11,018 nucleotides of DNA, taken from UBA4416 sp031539425 (GTDB taxonomy: Bacteria > Bacteroidota > Bacteroidia > B-17B0 > Aurantibacillaceae). A program made the position numbers and the translations under genes. The stretch is taken from assembly GCA_031539425.1 (NCBI GenBank), contig JAVKLI010000106.1:1-11018 (forward strand). The letters are read 5' to 3'. Below the pieces are notes generated by a model. The model was not told where the DNA came from, ran no database searches, and was given only the letters and a program-made list of their open reading frames with translations. Positions 1-7,398 of the stretch are shown piece by piece (position 1 is the stretch's first letter; each line of letters begins with the position of its first letter).

Positions 1-241
1 AAACTGTATGGTCATATAGGGAATCATTAACAAACGAATGTCTTGTAGAAGAGTTGTTTAATCAATTTAAAATCATTTAGAATCAAAAGAATTAATTTTT
101 AACGAATGGCAACTTGTAGATGCAAGTTTTACAATAGCTCCACGTCAACGTAATACACGAGAAGAGAACGAAAAAATAAAAAACGGAGAAGGCAATGCTT
201 TATGGAACTATAAACCGCATAAAAAATGCTATAAAGATATT
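1..241 (+). pseudogene. IS5-family transposase remnant, frameshifted and truncated at both ends
   Basis: Reading frame 3 from the left edge gives TVWSYRESLTNECLVEELFN and continues into QF. The protein then resumes in frame 2 as NHLESKELIFNEWQLVDASF, followed by TIAPRQRNTREENEKIKNGE and a stretch ending PHKKCYKDID. This is the recognisable N-terminal (DUF772-like) to early-catalytic part of IS5-type transposases. The Asp of VDASF (codon 119-121) is the expected first acidic residue of the DDE triad. The frame change lies near 64-73, where one base appears lost, and frame 3 then hits TAG at 78-80. No start codon is visible, the 5' part lies outside the window, and the remaining DDE region is missing: the text switches to a T9SS domain around 236-247. 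It is therefore a dead fragment. The family call rests on remembered motifs, not a database search. Confidence 0.8.
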
Positions 242-382
242 GATGTGTTGGGTAAAGAAATAAAATTGGAAATTAATGGTAATGCTATAACTACAGAACC
301 TAATTTACCAAGCGGCAGGTACTTTTTAAAAGCATGGTTTAAAAATGGGTCTACGGTTACACAAAAAGTGTTGAGGGATTGA
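242..382 (+). pseudogene. 3' end of a T9SS type A sorting-domain gene, fused to the transposase remnant
   Basis: In frame 2, continuous with the transposase fragment, the translation is DVLGKEIKLEINGNAITTEP, then NLPSGRYFLKAWFKNGSTVT and QKVLRD, ending at TGA 380-382. LGKEI, LPSGRYFLK and the final K-V-x-R pattern are hallmarks of the type A C-terminal sorting domain that sends Bacteroidota proteins through the type IX secretion system to the surface or medium. Only the last ~46 residues remain; the usual PNP motif at the start of the domain and the whole cargo protein are absent. No ATG precedes it in frame after the upstream stop at 68-70, so it is probably not expressed as a functional protein. 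An insertion followed by deletion is the simplest explanation. Confidence 0.7.
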
Positions 383-406
383 AGGTATATGTAAATTTTT
401 TTTGTT

Positions 407-414
407 TAGCTTTG
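407..414 (+). promoter_or_regulatory. Candidate -7 box for aroA (TAGCTTTG)
   Basis: This is an exact match to the Bacteroidota -7 consensus TAnnTTTG, in the 140-bp gap between the left-edge debris and aroA. No TTG lies at the usual 17-23 bp spacing upstream; the nearest (379-381) is 25 bp away. If used, it leaves a leader of roughly 100 nt before the aroA ATG. One 8-mer match in AT-rich DNA is weak evidence. Nothing else is recognisable in 383-522. Confidence 0.25.
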
Positions 415-522
415 TAACTGTTAAGAATTAACGGTTTAGGTTCAAATAATTTTATAGAGAGTAGCTCTAATTGTATGTAACTATTTTTAATTGTTATTTT
501 CGATTTTATTAATCAATGAATA

Positions 523-1773
523 ATGCGCGTTATATTAACCAAACCAACACAACCAATTGAAGGAATTGTAAAATTACCTGGGTCTAAAAGTATTAGTAAT
601 AGAGTTTTAATTATTAAAAAGCTTTTACAAAATAATTCATTTCAAATTCAAAACTTGTCTAATTGTAACGACACACTAGAATTACAAAAAGCACTTATTA
701 AATTAAACTCACAATCATATATTAACTGCGGCAGTGGGGGCACAACCTTTAGATTTTTAACGGTATTAATAACTTATTTAAATAAAGCAGTAATATTAAG
801 TGGTTCACCGCAAATGAATGCAAGGCCTGTACATAAACTTATATCAGCTTTAAATTTATTAGGCGCTAATATTACTTATCTATCACACAAAAACCATCCC
901 CCAATTCAAATAAACCCATCTATCATAAATGGTAAAAAAACACTTATAGATGGCTCTGTTAGTAGTCAATTCATTTCAGCTTTACTATTAATAGCGCCTT
1001 ACTTAAAAAATGGATTAGAAGTAAATATTAAAAACAAAATTGTATCAAAAAAATATATAGAGCTTACTATTAACATCATGAAACAATTTGGAGCTCAGGT
1101 TACATGTAAAAATAAATTGATTATTGTAAAACCTAAACTGTATCAAATAATAGATAAAACATATAAAGTAGAAAGTGATTGGAGTAGCGCTTCGTTTTAT
1201 TATGGATTAATCGCCTTATCAAAAATAAACACCAGCATCGCATTAAAAGGCTTATATTATAATAGCTTTCAGCCAGATATTAATTGCATCTCTCTATTCA
1301 AACATTTAGGAGTGTCAACTATTTTCACTAAAAATGAAACTATACTTATCAAAACTGCAAAACCAAAAATTACTCACTTTGATTTTGATTTTTTAAACTG
1401 CCCAGATTTGTTGCAAATAACTGTAAGTGCATGTGTTGCGTTGCAAGTGTCGTTTAAATTTACAGGCTTACAAACTTTAAAAAATAAAGAAACAAATAGA
1501 TTGCAGGCACTTCAAACAGAATTTAAAAAATGTCATATCAACTTAAATATTACAAAAAATAGTATTGCCTATGATGGATTACAAAAAGCCAAATCAACAA
1601 AATCAATTTTTCAAACCTATCAAGATCATAGAATGGCAATGAGTTTAGCTATATTAAGTATAAAATGGAAGCGCATTAAAATTGAGAACCCTGAAGTAGT
1701 AGCTAAATCATACCCAAAATTTTGGAAAGATTTAAATTCAATTGGTATCAAAACTGTATTTTCAACCGCATGA
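523..1773 (+). CDS. aroA: 3-phosphoshikimate 1-carboxyvinyltransferase (EPSP synthase)
   Basis: This cytosolic enzyme transfers the enolpyruvyl group of PEP to shikimate-3-phosphate, the sixth step to chorismate. At 416 aa it is close to the ~427 aa of the E. coli enzyme. Visible family motifs are LPGSKSISNR (residues 18-27, supplying Lys22, Ser23, Arg27), GSGGTTFRFL (70-79, PEP loop), Arg101 in NARPVH, SSQF (147-150), PDLLQ with Asp295, KETNRL (Glu323, Arg326), QDHRMAM (Asp368, Arg370) and KSYPKFW (Lys395). All the expected substrate-binding residues therefore appear intact. The position equivalent to E. coli Pro101 is Phe78, which I believe is usual in this phylum. The start is the ATG at 523, since the nearby ATG at 516 runs straight into a stop. 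The TGA stop overlaps the ATG of the downstream hydrolase gene (ATGA), suggesting a two-gene operon with coupled translation. Confidence 0.95.
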   Translation: MRVILTKPTQPIEGIVKLPGSKSISNRVLIIKKLLQNNSFQIQNLSNCNDTLELQKALIKLNSQSYINCGSGGTTFRFLTVLITYLNKAVILSGSPQMNARPVHKLISALNLLGANITYLSHKNHPPIQINPSIINGKKTLIDGSVSSQFISALLLIAPYLKNGLEVNIKNKIVSKKYIELTINIMKQFGAQVTCKNKLIIVKPKLYQIIDKTYKVESDWSSASFYYGLIALSKINTSIALKGLYYNSFQPDINCISLFKHLGVSTIFTKNETILIKTAKPKITHFDFDFLNCPDLLQITVSACVALQVSFKFTGLQTLKNKETNRLQALQTEFKKCHINLNITKNSIAYDGLQKAKSTKSIFQTYQDHRMAMSLAILSIKWKRIKIENPEVVAKSYPKFWKDLNSIGIKTVFSTA

Positions 1774-2537
1774 AATTAGCGTATAGAAAAATTGGTTCAG
1801 GAAAACCGTTATTAATACTTCATGGTTTATTTGGACAAAGTGATAATTGGAATAGCTTGGCAAAACAAATAGCTAATCAAAACTTTGAAGTGTTTACCAT
1901 AGATGCGCGTAATCATGGGCTATCGCCACATCATTCTGATATGAATCATCAAGTTATGGCGCACGATGTTTTTGAATTTTTAAATGAACATCATATACAC
2001 AATCCTATTATAATTGGCCATAGCATGGGGGGCAAAACAGCCCTTTTTTTTGATATTTTGTATCCTAATTTAATTTCAAAAAACATTATTGTAGATATAG
2101 CGCCTAAAAAATATAGCCCGCACCATCAAACGATATTTGAGGCATTAATGGCGGTAAATTTAAATAAGATTAAATCTCGCAAAGAAGCAGAGCAAATTTT
2201 GCAACTAAAAATTACAGAGCCAGGCGTTATTCAGTTTTTATTAAAAAATTTATATTGGTTAGAAACTGAAATGCCTCAATTAGCATGGCGATTTAACTTA
2301 ACAGATATCATCAAAAACTACCCATTAATTTGTGAGCATATTCCAGAACAACCAACTTCAACTGAAACTCTGTTTATACGTGGCGAATTATCAAAATACA
2401 TTTTAGATGAAGATGTTATTGAAATTAAAAAACAATTTACACAAAGTGAATTTATTACTATCCCTAAAACTGGTCACTGGGTGCATGCCGAACAGCCTCA
2501 GTTATTTTTAGAGGCGTTATTTCAATTTATTTTATAA
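1770..2537 (+). CDS. Alpha/beta hydrolase, YbfF-like esterase
   Basis: This is a 255-aa soluble alpha/beta-hydrolase fold protein. Numbering from the ATG at 1770, HGLFGQSDNW (18-27) forms the oxyanion region and DARNHG lies at 45-50. The nucleophile elbow GHSMGG (83-88) has Ser85, the acid is Asp109 in VDIAP, and the catalytic His236 is in KTGHWVHAEQP. The 24-residue Ser-to-Asp spacing equals that of E. coli YbfF (Ser89/Asp113 as I recall), as does the overall length. YbfF-type enzymes hydrolyse acyl-CoA and short acyl esters in vitro; the physiological substrate is unknown. An in-frame ATG at 1722 would add 16 residues but lies inside aroA. The 1770 start gives the 4-bp ATGA overlap with the aroA stop and begins at the conserved first beta strand (MKLAYRKIG), so I prefer it. 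The gene converges with purA 28 bp downstream; no clear terminator hairpin separates them. Confidence 0.88.
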   Translation: MKLAYRKIGSGKPLLILHGLFGQSDNWNSLAKQIANQNFEVFTIDARNHGLSPHHSDMNHQVMAHDVFEFLNEHHIHNPIIIGHSMGGKTALFFDILYPNLISKNIIVDIAPKKYSPHHQTIFEALMAVNLNKIKSRKEAEQILQLKITEPGVIQFLLKNLYWLETEMPQLAWRFNLTDIIKNYPLICEHIPEQPTSTETLFIRGELSKYILDEDVIEIKKQFTQSEFITIPKTGHWVHAEQPQLFLEALFQFIL

Positions 2538-2565
2538 TTGATACCTAAGAAAAACATCTTACTAA

Positions 2566-3831
2566 TTATAAAAAAATAGTTTCTGATCTATTAGGCCCTG
2601 TAGATACAATTGTAATTGGTGTTTCAACTGCTTTTTCAATAAATGAAATATAATCTAACAATTCTTTAGGTAAATTGTTTTTATGATCGCAATTACTTAA
2701 ATTGCTTAGCCATGGTTTAAAGGTAGTGTATACAGGCTCTATGGAATTATTGATAATATCGTAAGGCATATAATCTATTTTTTCATTATTAACTATATAA
2801 TGAGTACATACTTTAAGTTCGTCAAATCCATTTAATACATCTGCTTTCATCATAAAGAGTTCTTTAACGCCATTAAGCATTATAGCATATTTTAAGGCTG
2901 GTATATCTAGCCATCCACATCGTCTAGCACGTCCTGTTGTAGAGCCAAATTCACGACCAATTTGCCTCATTTGTTCTCCAATAGCATCATTTAATTCTGT
3001 AGGAAAAGGCCCGCTACCTACACGAGTGCAATAGGCTTTAAAAATCCCAAAAACTTTACCTATTTTGTTGGGTGCAATTCCTAAACCTGTGCATGCCCCT
3101 GCAGTTATGGTATTTGACGAAGTTACAAAGGGATATGAACCAAAATCTATGTCTAACAAAGTACCTTGTGCGCCTTCAGCTAATATTTTTTTATTTTGTT
3201 TTAGGGCTTCATTTAAAACATGTTCGCTTTCAATAAATTCAAATTGTTTTAATTTATCAATAGCCGCAAACCATTGTGGTTCAAAGTCCGTAAGGTTATA
3301 TTGAAAATTATAATATTCTAATGTTTGTTTATGTTTTTGCAACAAAGCATTGTATAGTAATTTAAAATTTGGGTTAAAAATATCCCCTATTCTTAAGCCA
3401 TTTCTTCCAATTTTATCTACATAAGTTGGTCCTATGCCTTTTTGAGTTGAACCAATTTTGCTATCTCCTTTTGCTAATTCGCTTGCTGCGTCTATCAATT
3501 TATGTGTAGGTAAAATTAAATGGGCTCGTTTACTAATAGCAAGAGATTTAGTTACATTTACATTTAGCACTAATAATTTATCAATTTCTTGAATTAAAAT
3601 GATAGGATCAATAACTACACCATTGCCAATAATATTAATTGCAGTAGGATGAAAAATACCACTTGGTATGGTATGTAATACATGTTTAATGTTGTTAAAC
3701 TCCAAAGTATGGCCTGCATTTGGACCTCCCTGAAATCGGGCTATAATATCATACTGTGGCGTGATAACATCCACTATTTTTCCTTTACCTTCATCACCCC
3801 ATTGTAATCCTAATAACACATCTACTTTCAT
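2566..3831 (-). CDS. purA: Adenylosuccinate synthetase
   Basis: PurA joins IMP and aspartate using GTP to make adenylosuccinate, committing IMP to AMP. The 421-aa protein (E. coli 432) has the glycine-rich loop WGDEGKGK (11-18) with catalytic Asp13, and FQGGPNAGHT (33-42) with catalytic His41. It also has GNGVVIDP, the IMP-binding STQKGIGPTYVDK, EGAQGTLLDIDFGSYPFVTS, GSGPFPTEL, GSTTGRARRCGWLD, KADVLNGFDELKVCT and the terminal STGPNRSE. All expected blocks are present in order, so the enzyme should be active. It is the last gene of the minus-strand series. A 93-bp gap with its own candidate promoter separates it from recX, so it may be transcribed independently. Confidence 0.97.
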   Translation of the reverse strand: MKVDVLLGLQWGDEGKGKIVDVITPQYDIIARFQGGPNAGHTLEFNNIKHVLHTIPSGIFHPTAINIIGNGVVIDPIILIQEIDKLLVLNVNVTKSLAISKRAHLILPTHKLIDAASELAKGDSKIGSTQKGIGPTYVDKIGRNGLRIGDIFNPNFKLLYNALLQKHKQTLEYYNFQYNLTDFEPQWFAAIDKLKQFEFIESEHVLNEALKQNKKILAEGAQGTLLDIDFGSYPFVTSSNTITAGACTGLGIAPNKIGKVFGIFKAYCTRVGSGPFPTELNDAIGEQMRQIGREFGSTTGRARRCGWLDIPALKYAIMLNGVKELFMMKADVLNGFDELKVCTHYIVNNEKIDYMPYDIINNSIEPVYTTFKPWLSNLSNCDHKNNLPKELLDYISFIEKAVETPITIVSTGPNRSETIFL

Positions 3832-3854
3832 AAATTTTTAAATATATCAAGCAT

Positions 3855-3862
3855 CAAATGTA
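3855..3862 (-). promoter_or_regulatory. Candidate -7 box for purA (TACATTTG on the minus strand)
   Basis: Read on the minus strand this is TACATTTG, an exact TAnnTTTG match. A TTTTG (plus-strand CAAAA, 3886-3890) lies 23 bp upstream, at the long end of the accepted -33/-7 spacing. The implied start point gives a leader of about 15-20 nt to the purA ATG. It sits in the 93-bp recX-purA gap, a sensible place for a separate purA promoter. No riboswitch-like structure is evident there. Confidence 0.4.
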
Positions 3863-3924
3863 AAATAAAGTCAATGTTACACATACAAAAAAGTTAACAA
3901 ATAAAACCAAAGTATTAACAATTG

Positions 3925-4401
3925 TTATTTATCTTCATTTAATATTTTAAATACCAACTCTTGTTCAAATCCTTTACTTAAAGCATATTGAAGTAGTTTT
4001 TGAAATAATAATTTAGGTGCTAATTTAGATAAGGTTTGTTTTTTAGTAGAAAGCACCTGGCGAATCGTTTTTAAATAATCTTCTTCGTTTATTTCACTTA
4101 TAGCTTCATTTATACATGTTGTACTAATATCTAAAAACTTTAATTCTGCTTTAATTTTATGTTTTCCCCATTTTTTTATTCTAAATTTTCCTCCCACAAA
4201 TTGTTTGGTAAATCTAAGTTCATTAATATAGTTGTCTTCAATTAATGAAATAAGTATGTTATCTTTTTCTATTTCACTTATATCATATTCGTTTAATTTT
4301 TGACTTACTTGAAAGTGACAACGCTCTTGATAGGCGCACCAATATTGCATTTTAGACTTTATAATATCTACATCAAATATTTTACTTTTTATAAAAGTCA
4401 T
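3925..4401 (-). CDS. recX: Regulatory protein RecX
   Basis: RecX binds RecA filaments and blocks or trims their extension, limiting recombination and SOS signalling. The 158-aa product has the typical length and all-helical character. The best signatures are YWCAYQERCHFQVSQKL (20-36) and FVGGKFRIKKWGKHKIKAEL (68-87), characteristic of the first two of the three-helix RecX repeats. A third, weaker repeat follows (about 105-155). Its ATG lies 2 nt after the hemD stop, so the two are almost certainly cotranscribed and probably translationally coupled. RecA itself is not in the window. The hemD-recX pairing is positional; I infer no shared function. Confidence 0.88.
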   Translation of the reverse strand: MTFIKSKIFDVDIIKSKMQYWCAYQERCHFQVSQKLNEYDISEIEKDNILISLIEDNYINELRFTKQFVGGKFRIKKWGKHKIKAELKFLDISTTCINEAISEINEEDYLKTIRQVLSTKKQTLSKLAPKLLFQKLLQYALSKGFEQELVFKILNEDK

Positions 4402-4403
4402 GT

Positions 4404-5072
4404 TTAAATTAAAGTTTCTAATTTTTCAAGTATTCCAGCTTCACTAAAATTATTTGGAACTAAAATATTTTTAATATGTTTTTGTTCAAGCGCTTCTTTG
4501 GTGCTTAAACCTATAGCAATATAGGTTTTATTAAATGTACAAGGTTTCTGTTCAAAGTAAGATTTTACATTAAGTGGGCTAGTTAGTATAATAATATCTG
4601 CATTTGGAATTTGTAACCACTTAATTGTTTGGCTCTTGTACACAATTAAATTGTATTGTTTGGTATTGTTTAAGAGTTGATTTTGGATAGTTTTTAAACT
4701 ATTTTGCGCTTGAGGAAACAAAACAGATTGATTATTTAAAATGGTTTTAAATTTCCTGCCTATTTTTGCCACATCATTACCACTGCCAATAAAATTAGCT
4801 TTTAAATTAAATTCTTTTTGTAAATACAAGGCCGACTCGGCACTTAATACCCCTAATTGAGTAGATGCGTGTATTTTTGGTGAGTGATTAAAAAAGTATT
4901 TAATAGCATTTTTACTTGAAAAAAAAATCCAAGCTGTATTTGGAAAAAAATAAAAATTAATGGGGGATTGAGAAATTAAAGGAAAGTTGTATAAAGTGAT
5001 TTTATTTTTTTTGACCCATAATTTTAATGGGCTATCATCTTTTAATTGTCTAGAAATAAAAACACTTTGCAT
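4404..5072 (-). CDS. hemD: Uroporphyrinogen-III synthase
   Basis: HemD cyclises hydroxymethylbilane with inversion of ring D, giving uroporphyrinogen III, the precursor of heme, siroheme and cobalamin. HemD sequences diverge widely, so the call rests on the pattern across 222 aa: FFSSKNAIKYFF near residue 50, GVLSAESALYL near 75, VLFPQAQNSLKTI near 120, NLIVYKSQ near 140, IIILTSPLNVKSYF near 160-173 and YIAIGLSTKEAL near 185-196. These fit the two alternating Rossmann-like lobes of the HEM4 family. No catalytic residue is strictly conserved in this family, so activity cannot be judged from motifs. The 104-bp gap upstream (to def) holds only a weak -7-like TACATTTA (minus strand, 5112-5119), and recX follows after 2 nt. 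Confidence 0.85.
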   Translation of the reverse strand: MQSVFISRQLKDDSPLKLWVKKNKITLYNFPLISQSPINFYFFPNTAWIFFSSKNAIKYFFNHSPKIHASTQLGVLSAESALYLQKEFNLKANFIGSGNDVAKIGRKFKTILNNQSVLFPQAQNSLKTIQNQLLNNTKQYNLIVYKSQTIKWLQIPNADIIILTSPLNVKSYFEQKPCTFNKTYIAIGLSTKEALEQKHIKNILVPNNFSEAGILEKLETLI

Positions 5073-5176
5073 TTATTAGTTGAATCTAAGATGTATTAAA
5101 ATATAATTTAGTAAATGTATAAAAGTAGAAGGTTGATAATTATTACAGTTTGAGGGGGATAATTAACTAATTAATT

Positions 5177-5761
5177 TTAAATTTTGTTAAAAACTTCTGT
5201 GTTATATTGAGCTTTAAATTTACCCTTAGAAATATTTGATAGTTTGTTTTTAAGGGCTTTTAATTTAAAGGGGCTTAAATGATCAATAAATAATTTTCCT
5301 TCTATATGATCGTATTCATGTTGTATAACACGTGCAATAATACCGGTAAATGTTTGTTGGTGTATCTCAAATTTTTCATCTTGATATGAAATACAAATTT
5401 TTGATTTACGAATAATATCTTCTCTAATGCCTGGGATACTTAGGCATCCTTCATTAAATTTCCAAGCTGTACCTTCTTGAAGTGTTATAGTTGGATTTAT
5501 AAAAACTTTTTTAAACTTTAAAAGCTCCTGTTGTTCTTCGTTTGAGTGACCGTCTTGATCGTCTGCAAACGGAGAGGTATCAACTACAAATATACGTAAG
5601 GGTAATCCTACTTGTGGTCCAGCAATACCAACGCCTTTTGAAGCATACATGGTTTCAAATAAATTGGAAATTAACTCTTGAATATTTGTGTAATCTACAG
5701 GGATTGCTTCGCATTTTAAGCGTAATACTGGGTGGCCATATATAATTATAGGTAAAATCAT
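5177..5761 (-). CDS. def: Peptide deformylase
   Basis: This cytosolic metalloenzyme removes the formyl group from the N-terminal methionine of nascent proteins. The 194-aa protein has all three deformylase motifs: GVGIAGPQVG (43-52), EGCLS (104-108) with metal ligand Cys106, and QHEYDHIEGKLF (147-158) with ligands His148 and His152 and catalytic Glu149. An acidic/polar insertion around residues 62-82 (DTSPFADDQDGHSNEEQQEL region) lies between motifs 1 and 2, where Bacteroidota deformylases commonly carry extra residues. The ATG is 8 bp after the guaB stop on the same strand, so the gene is probably read from the guaB promoter. A 104-bp gap separates it from hemD downstream. Confidence 0.97.
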   Translation of the reverse strand: MILPIIIYGHPVLRLKCEAIPVDYTNIQELISNLFETMYASKGVGIAGPQVGLPLRIFVVDTSPFADDQDGHSNEEQQELLKFKKVFINPTITLQEGTAWKFNEGCLSIPGIREDIIRKSKICISYQDEKFEIHQQTFTGIIARVIQHEYDHIEGKLFIDHLSPFKLKALKNKLSNISKGKFKAQYNTEVFNKI

Positions 5762-5769
5762 TAAATGTT

Positions 5770-7242
5770 TTATCGTGTATAGTTTGGTGATTCTCGTGTA
5801 ATCACAACATCATGAGGGTGACTTTCTTTGATACCTGCAGAGGTGATTTTTATAAATTGAGCATTTTGTAATTCGTTAATAGTTTTAGCTCCACAATAAC
5901 CCATACCAGCTCTTAAACCTCCTAGTAACTGATACATAACGTCTGTGAGATGGCCTTTATAAGGAACTCGTCCACTAATACCTTCTGGTACCAATTTTTT
6001 AAGGTCGCTTTCCATGTCTTGAAAATAACGGTCTTTAGAGCCTAATTGCATAGCTTCCAATGAGCCCATGCCTCTATATGCTTTAAATTGTCGACCTTCA
6101 AATATAATTGTTTCGCCGGGGCTTTCTTCTACTCCAGCAAACATTCCGCCCATCATAACCGAACTGGCACCTGCTGCTAAAGCTTTGGCAATATCTCCAG
6201 TAAAGCGAATACCTCCATCTGCAATAATTGGAATTTTACCTTTTAATGCATTTGCTACCTCCATAATAGCGGTAAGTTGGGGTACCCCAACACCTGCAAT
6301 AATTCGTGTTGTACAAATTGAACCGGGACCTATACCTACTTTTACGCCGTCGGCGCCGGCTTTCATAAGTGCTATTGCAGCATCGCCAGTAGCAATATTC
6401 CCCACAATAATGTCAATTTTTTTATGTATTTTTTTTAAGTTGGTTAGCATATTGATAACCCCTTTGGAATGACCATGAGCTGTATCAATGATAATTGCAT
6501 CAACACCTGCATTTACTAATGCTTCAACGCGTTTCTCAGTATCGGCCCCTATGCCAACTGCAGCTGCTACTTTTAATCTACCCATTTCGTCTTTAGCAGC
6601 ATTTGGGCGCACTTTAATTTTAGTGATATCTTTATAAGTAATTAAACCAATAATCTTAGAGTTTTTATCAAGAATGGGTAATTTTTCAATTTTGTGTTTT
6701 TGTAAAATTTGTTCAGCTTCTTTTAAAGTTACCCCTTGAGAAGCTATAACGCATTTGTTTGCAGGTGTCATCACTTCTTTAATAAGTCTATTAAAGTTTT
6801 TTTCAAAACGTAAATCTCTATTGGTAACAATGCCTGCAAATTTATTATTATGATCTATAACTGGCACACCGCCTATTTTATTTTCTGACATGACGTCTAG
6901 TGTTTCTTTTATTTTAGAGTTTATTGAAACGGTTAAAGGATCGGTAATCATGCCGCTTTCGCTACGTTTTACTTTTCGCACTTGATTTGCTTGGGCTTCA
7001 ATAGACATATTTTTATGTAATACGCCTATACCTCCTTCTTGAGCCATAGAAATAGCCATTTGGGTTTCTGTAACTGTATCCATAGCTGCGGATGCAATGG
7101 GAGAGTTAAGTAAAATATTTTTAGAGAAATGACTAGATAAGTTTACATCACGTGGTAAAATTTCAGAGTAAGCAGGAACTAATAATACATCGTCAAAAGT
7201 TAGCCCTTCTGTTACATTTTTTGTAGAGAATGAATTTCTCAT
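5770..7242 (-). CDS. guaB: Inosine-5'-monophosphate dehydrogenase
   Basis: GuaB oxidises IMP to XMP with NAD+, the rate-limiting step toward GMP. The 490-aa protein has the full bacterial layout. The N-terminal barrel starts with LTFDDVLLVPAYSEILPRD (14-32). A CBS pair follows: about 95-147, with PLTVSINSKIKETLDVM, and about 155-208, with EVMTP and PILDKNSKIIGLITYKDI. The barrel then resumes with GPGSICTTRIIAGVGVPQ (305-322), where Cys310 is the catalytic cysteine. IADGGIRFTGDIAKALAAGA (340-359) and YRGMGSLEAM (389-398) bind IMP. The mobile flap is PEGISGRVPYKG (419-430), with the Arg425-Val-Pro-Tyr segment. Nothing is missing. It leads a co-directional run guaB-def-(hemD-recX)-purA, so both branches out of IMP are encoded close together. 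Confidence 0.98.
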   Translation of the reverse strand: MRNSFSTKNVTEGLTFDDVLLVPAYSEILPRDVNLSSHFSKNILLNSPIASAAMDTVTETQMAISMAQEGGIGVLHKNMSIEAQANQVRKVKRSESGMITDPLTVSINSKIKETLDVMSENKIGGVPVIDHNNKFAGIVTNRDLRFEKNFNRLIKEVMTPANKCVIASQGVTLKEAEQILQKHKIEKLPILDKNSKIIGLITYKDITKIKVRPNAAKDEMGRLKVAAAVGIGADTEKRVEALVNAGVDAIIIDTAHGHSKGVINMLTNLKKIHKKIDIIVGNIATGDAAIALMKAGADGVKVGIGPGSICTTRIIAGVGVPQLTAIMEVANALKGKIPIIADGGIRFTGDIAKALAAGASSVMMGGMFAGVEESPGETIIFEGRQFKAYRGMGSLEAMQLGSKDRYFQDMESDLKKLVPEGISGRVPYKGHLTDVMYQLLGGLRAGMGYCGAKTINELQNAQFIKITSAGIKESHPHDVVITRESPNYTR

Positions 7243-7269
7243 GATTGAATTTTGTATTTAAAATTCAGA

Positions 7270-7277
7270 CAAATATA
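7270..7277 (-). promoter_or_regulatory. Candidate -7 box for guaB (TATATTTG on the minus strand)
   Basis: On the minus strand this reads TATATTTG, an exact TAnnTTTG match, 27 bp upstream of the guaB ATG. Transcription would start near 7263, giving a short leader of about 20 nt. No TTG is visible at the -33 position. The location is right for a promoter, but the missing upstream element and AT-rich context limit confidence. Confidence 0.4.
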
Positions 7278-7334
7278 TAATTTTAGTTTTATTTATTTGA
7301 AATTAATTAGCTGCAGGTGTTGTTGTAAAATCCC

Positions 7335-7390
7335 CTATTTTTAAGACCAATCAAAAATAGATTTTTTTTATTTTTATTTTTTTATTTGTT
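7335..7390 (+). terminator. Terminator-like hairpin plus T-run on the + strand, with no gene feeding it
   Basis: CTATTTTT (7335-7342) and AAAAATAG (7353-7360) form a perfect 8-bp stem around a 10-nt loop. A strongly T-rich tract (7362-7390, first T-run 8 long) follows on the + strand, as in an intrinsic terminator. However, guaB and the protease gene are both on the minus strand, so no annotated + strand transcript ends here. It could stop antisense transcription away from guaB, end an unrecognised short RNA, or be chance in AT-rich DNA. Confidence 0.3.
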
Positions 7391-7398
7391 ATCTTCTC

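Noticed and set aside
1722..1769. Longer N-terminus for the hydrolase, starting at ATG 1722
   Set aside because: The extra 16 residues are read out of frame from the aroA C-terminus and resemble nothing in the family; the ATGA start at 1770 fits better.
2538..2565. Terminator between the convergent hydrolase gene and purA
   Set aside because: Only a 4-bp AAGA/TCTT pairing is present, with no convincing stem or T-run on either strand.
3065..3304. 79-aa open frame on the + strand opposite purA
   Set aside because: It lies wholly antisense to the well-conserved purA coding region, has no family resemblance and no context; a shadow frame.
5112..5119. TACATTTA (minus strand) as a hemD-recX promoter -7 box
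   Set aside because: The final base deviates from TAnnTTTG and no TTG lies at the proper distance upstream; too weak to list as a feature.
5542..5745. 67-aa open frame on the + strand opposite def
   Set aside because: It is antisense to the deformylase N-terminal region, with no recognisable motif; a shadow frame.
6068..6472. 134-aa open frame on the + strand opposite guaB
   Set aside because: Its Ala/Ile/Pro-rich composition mirrors the conserved glycine-rich GuaB barrel on the other strand; no independent evidence for a gene.
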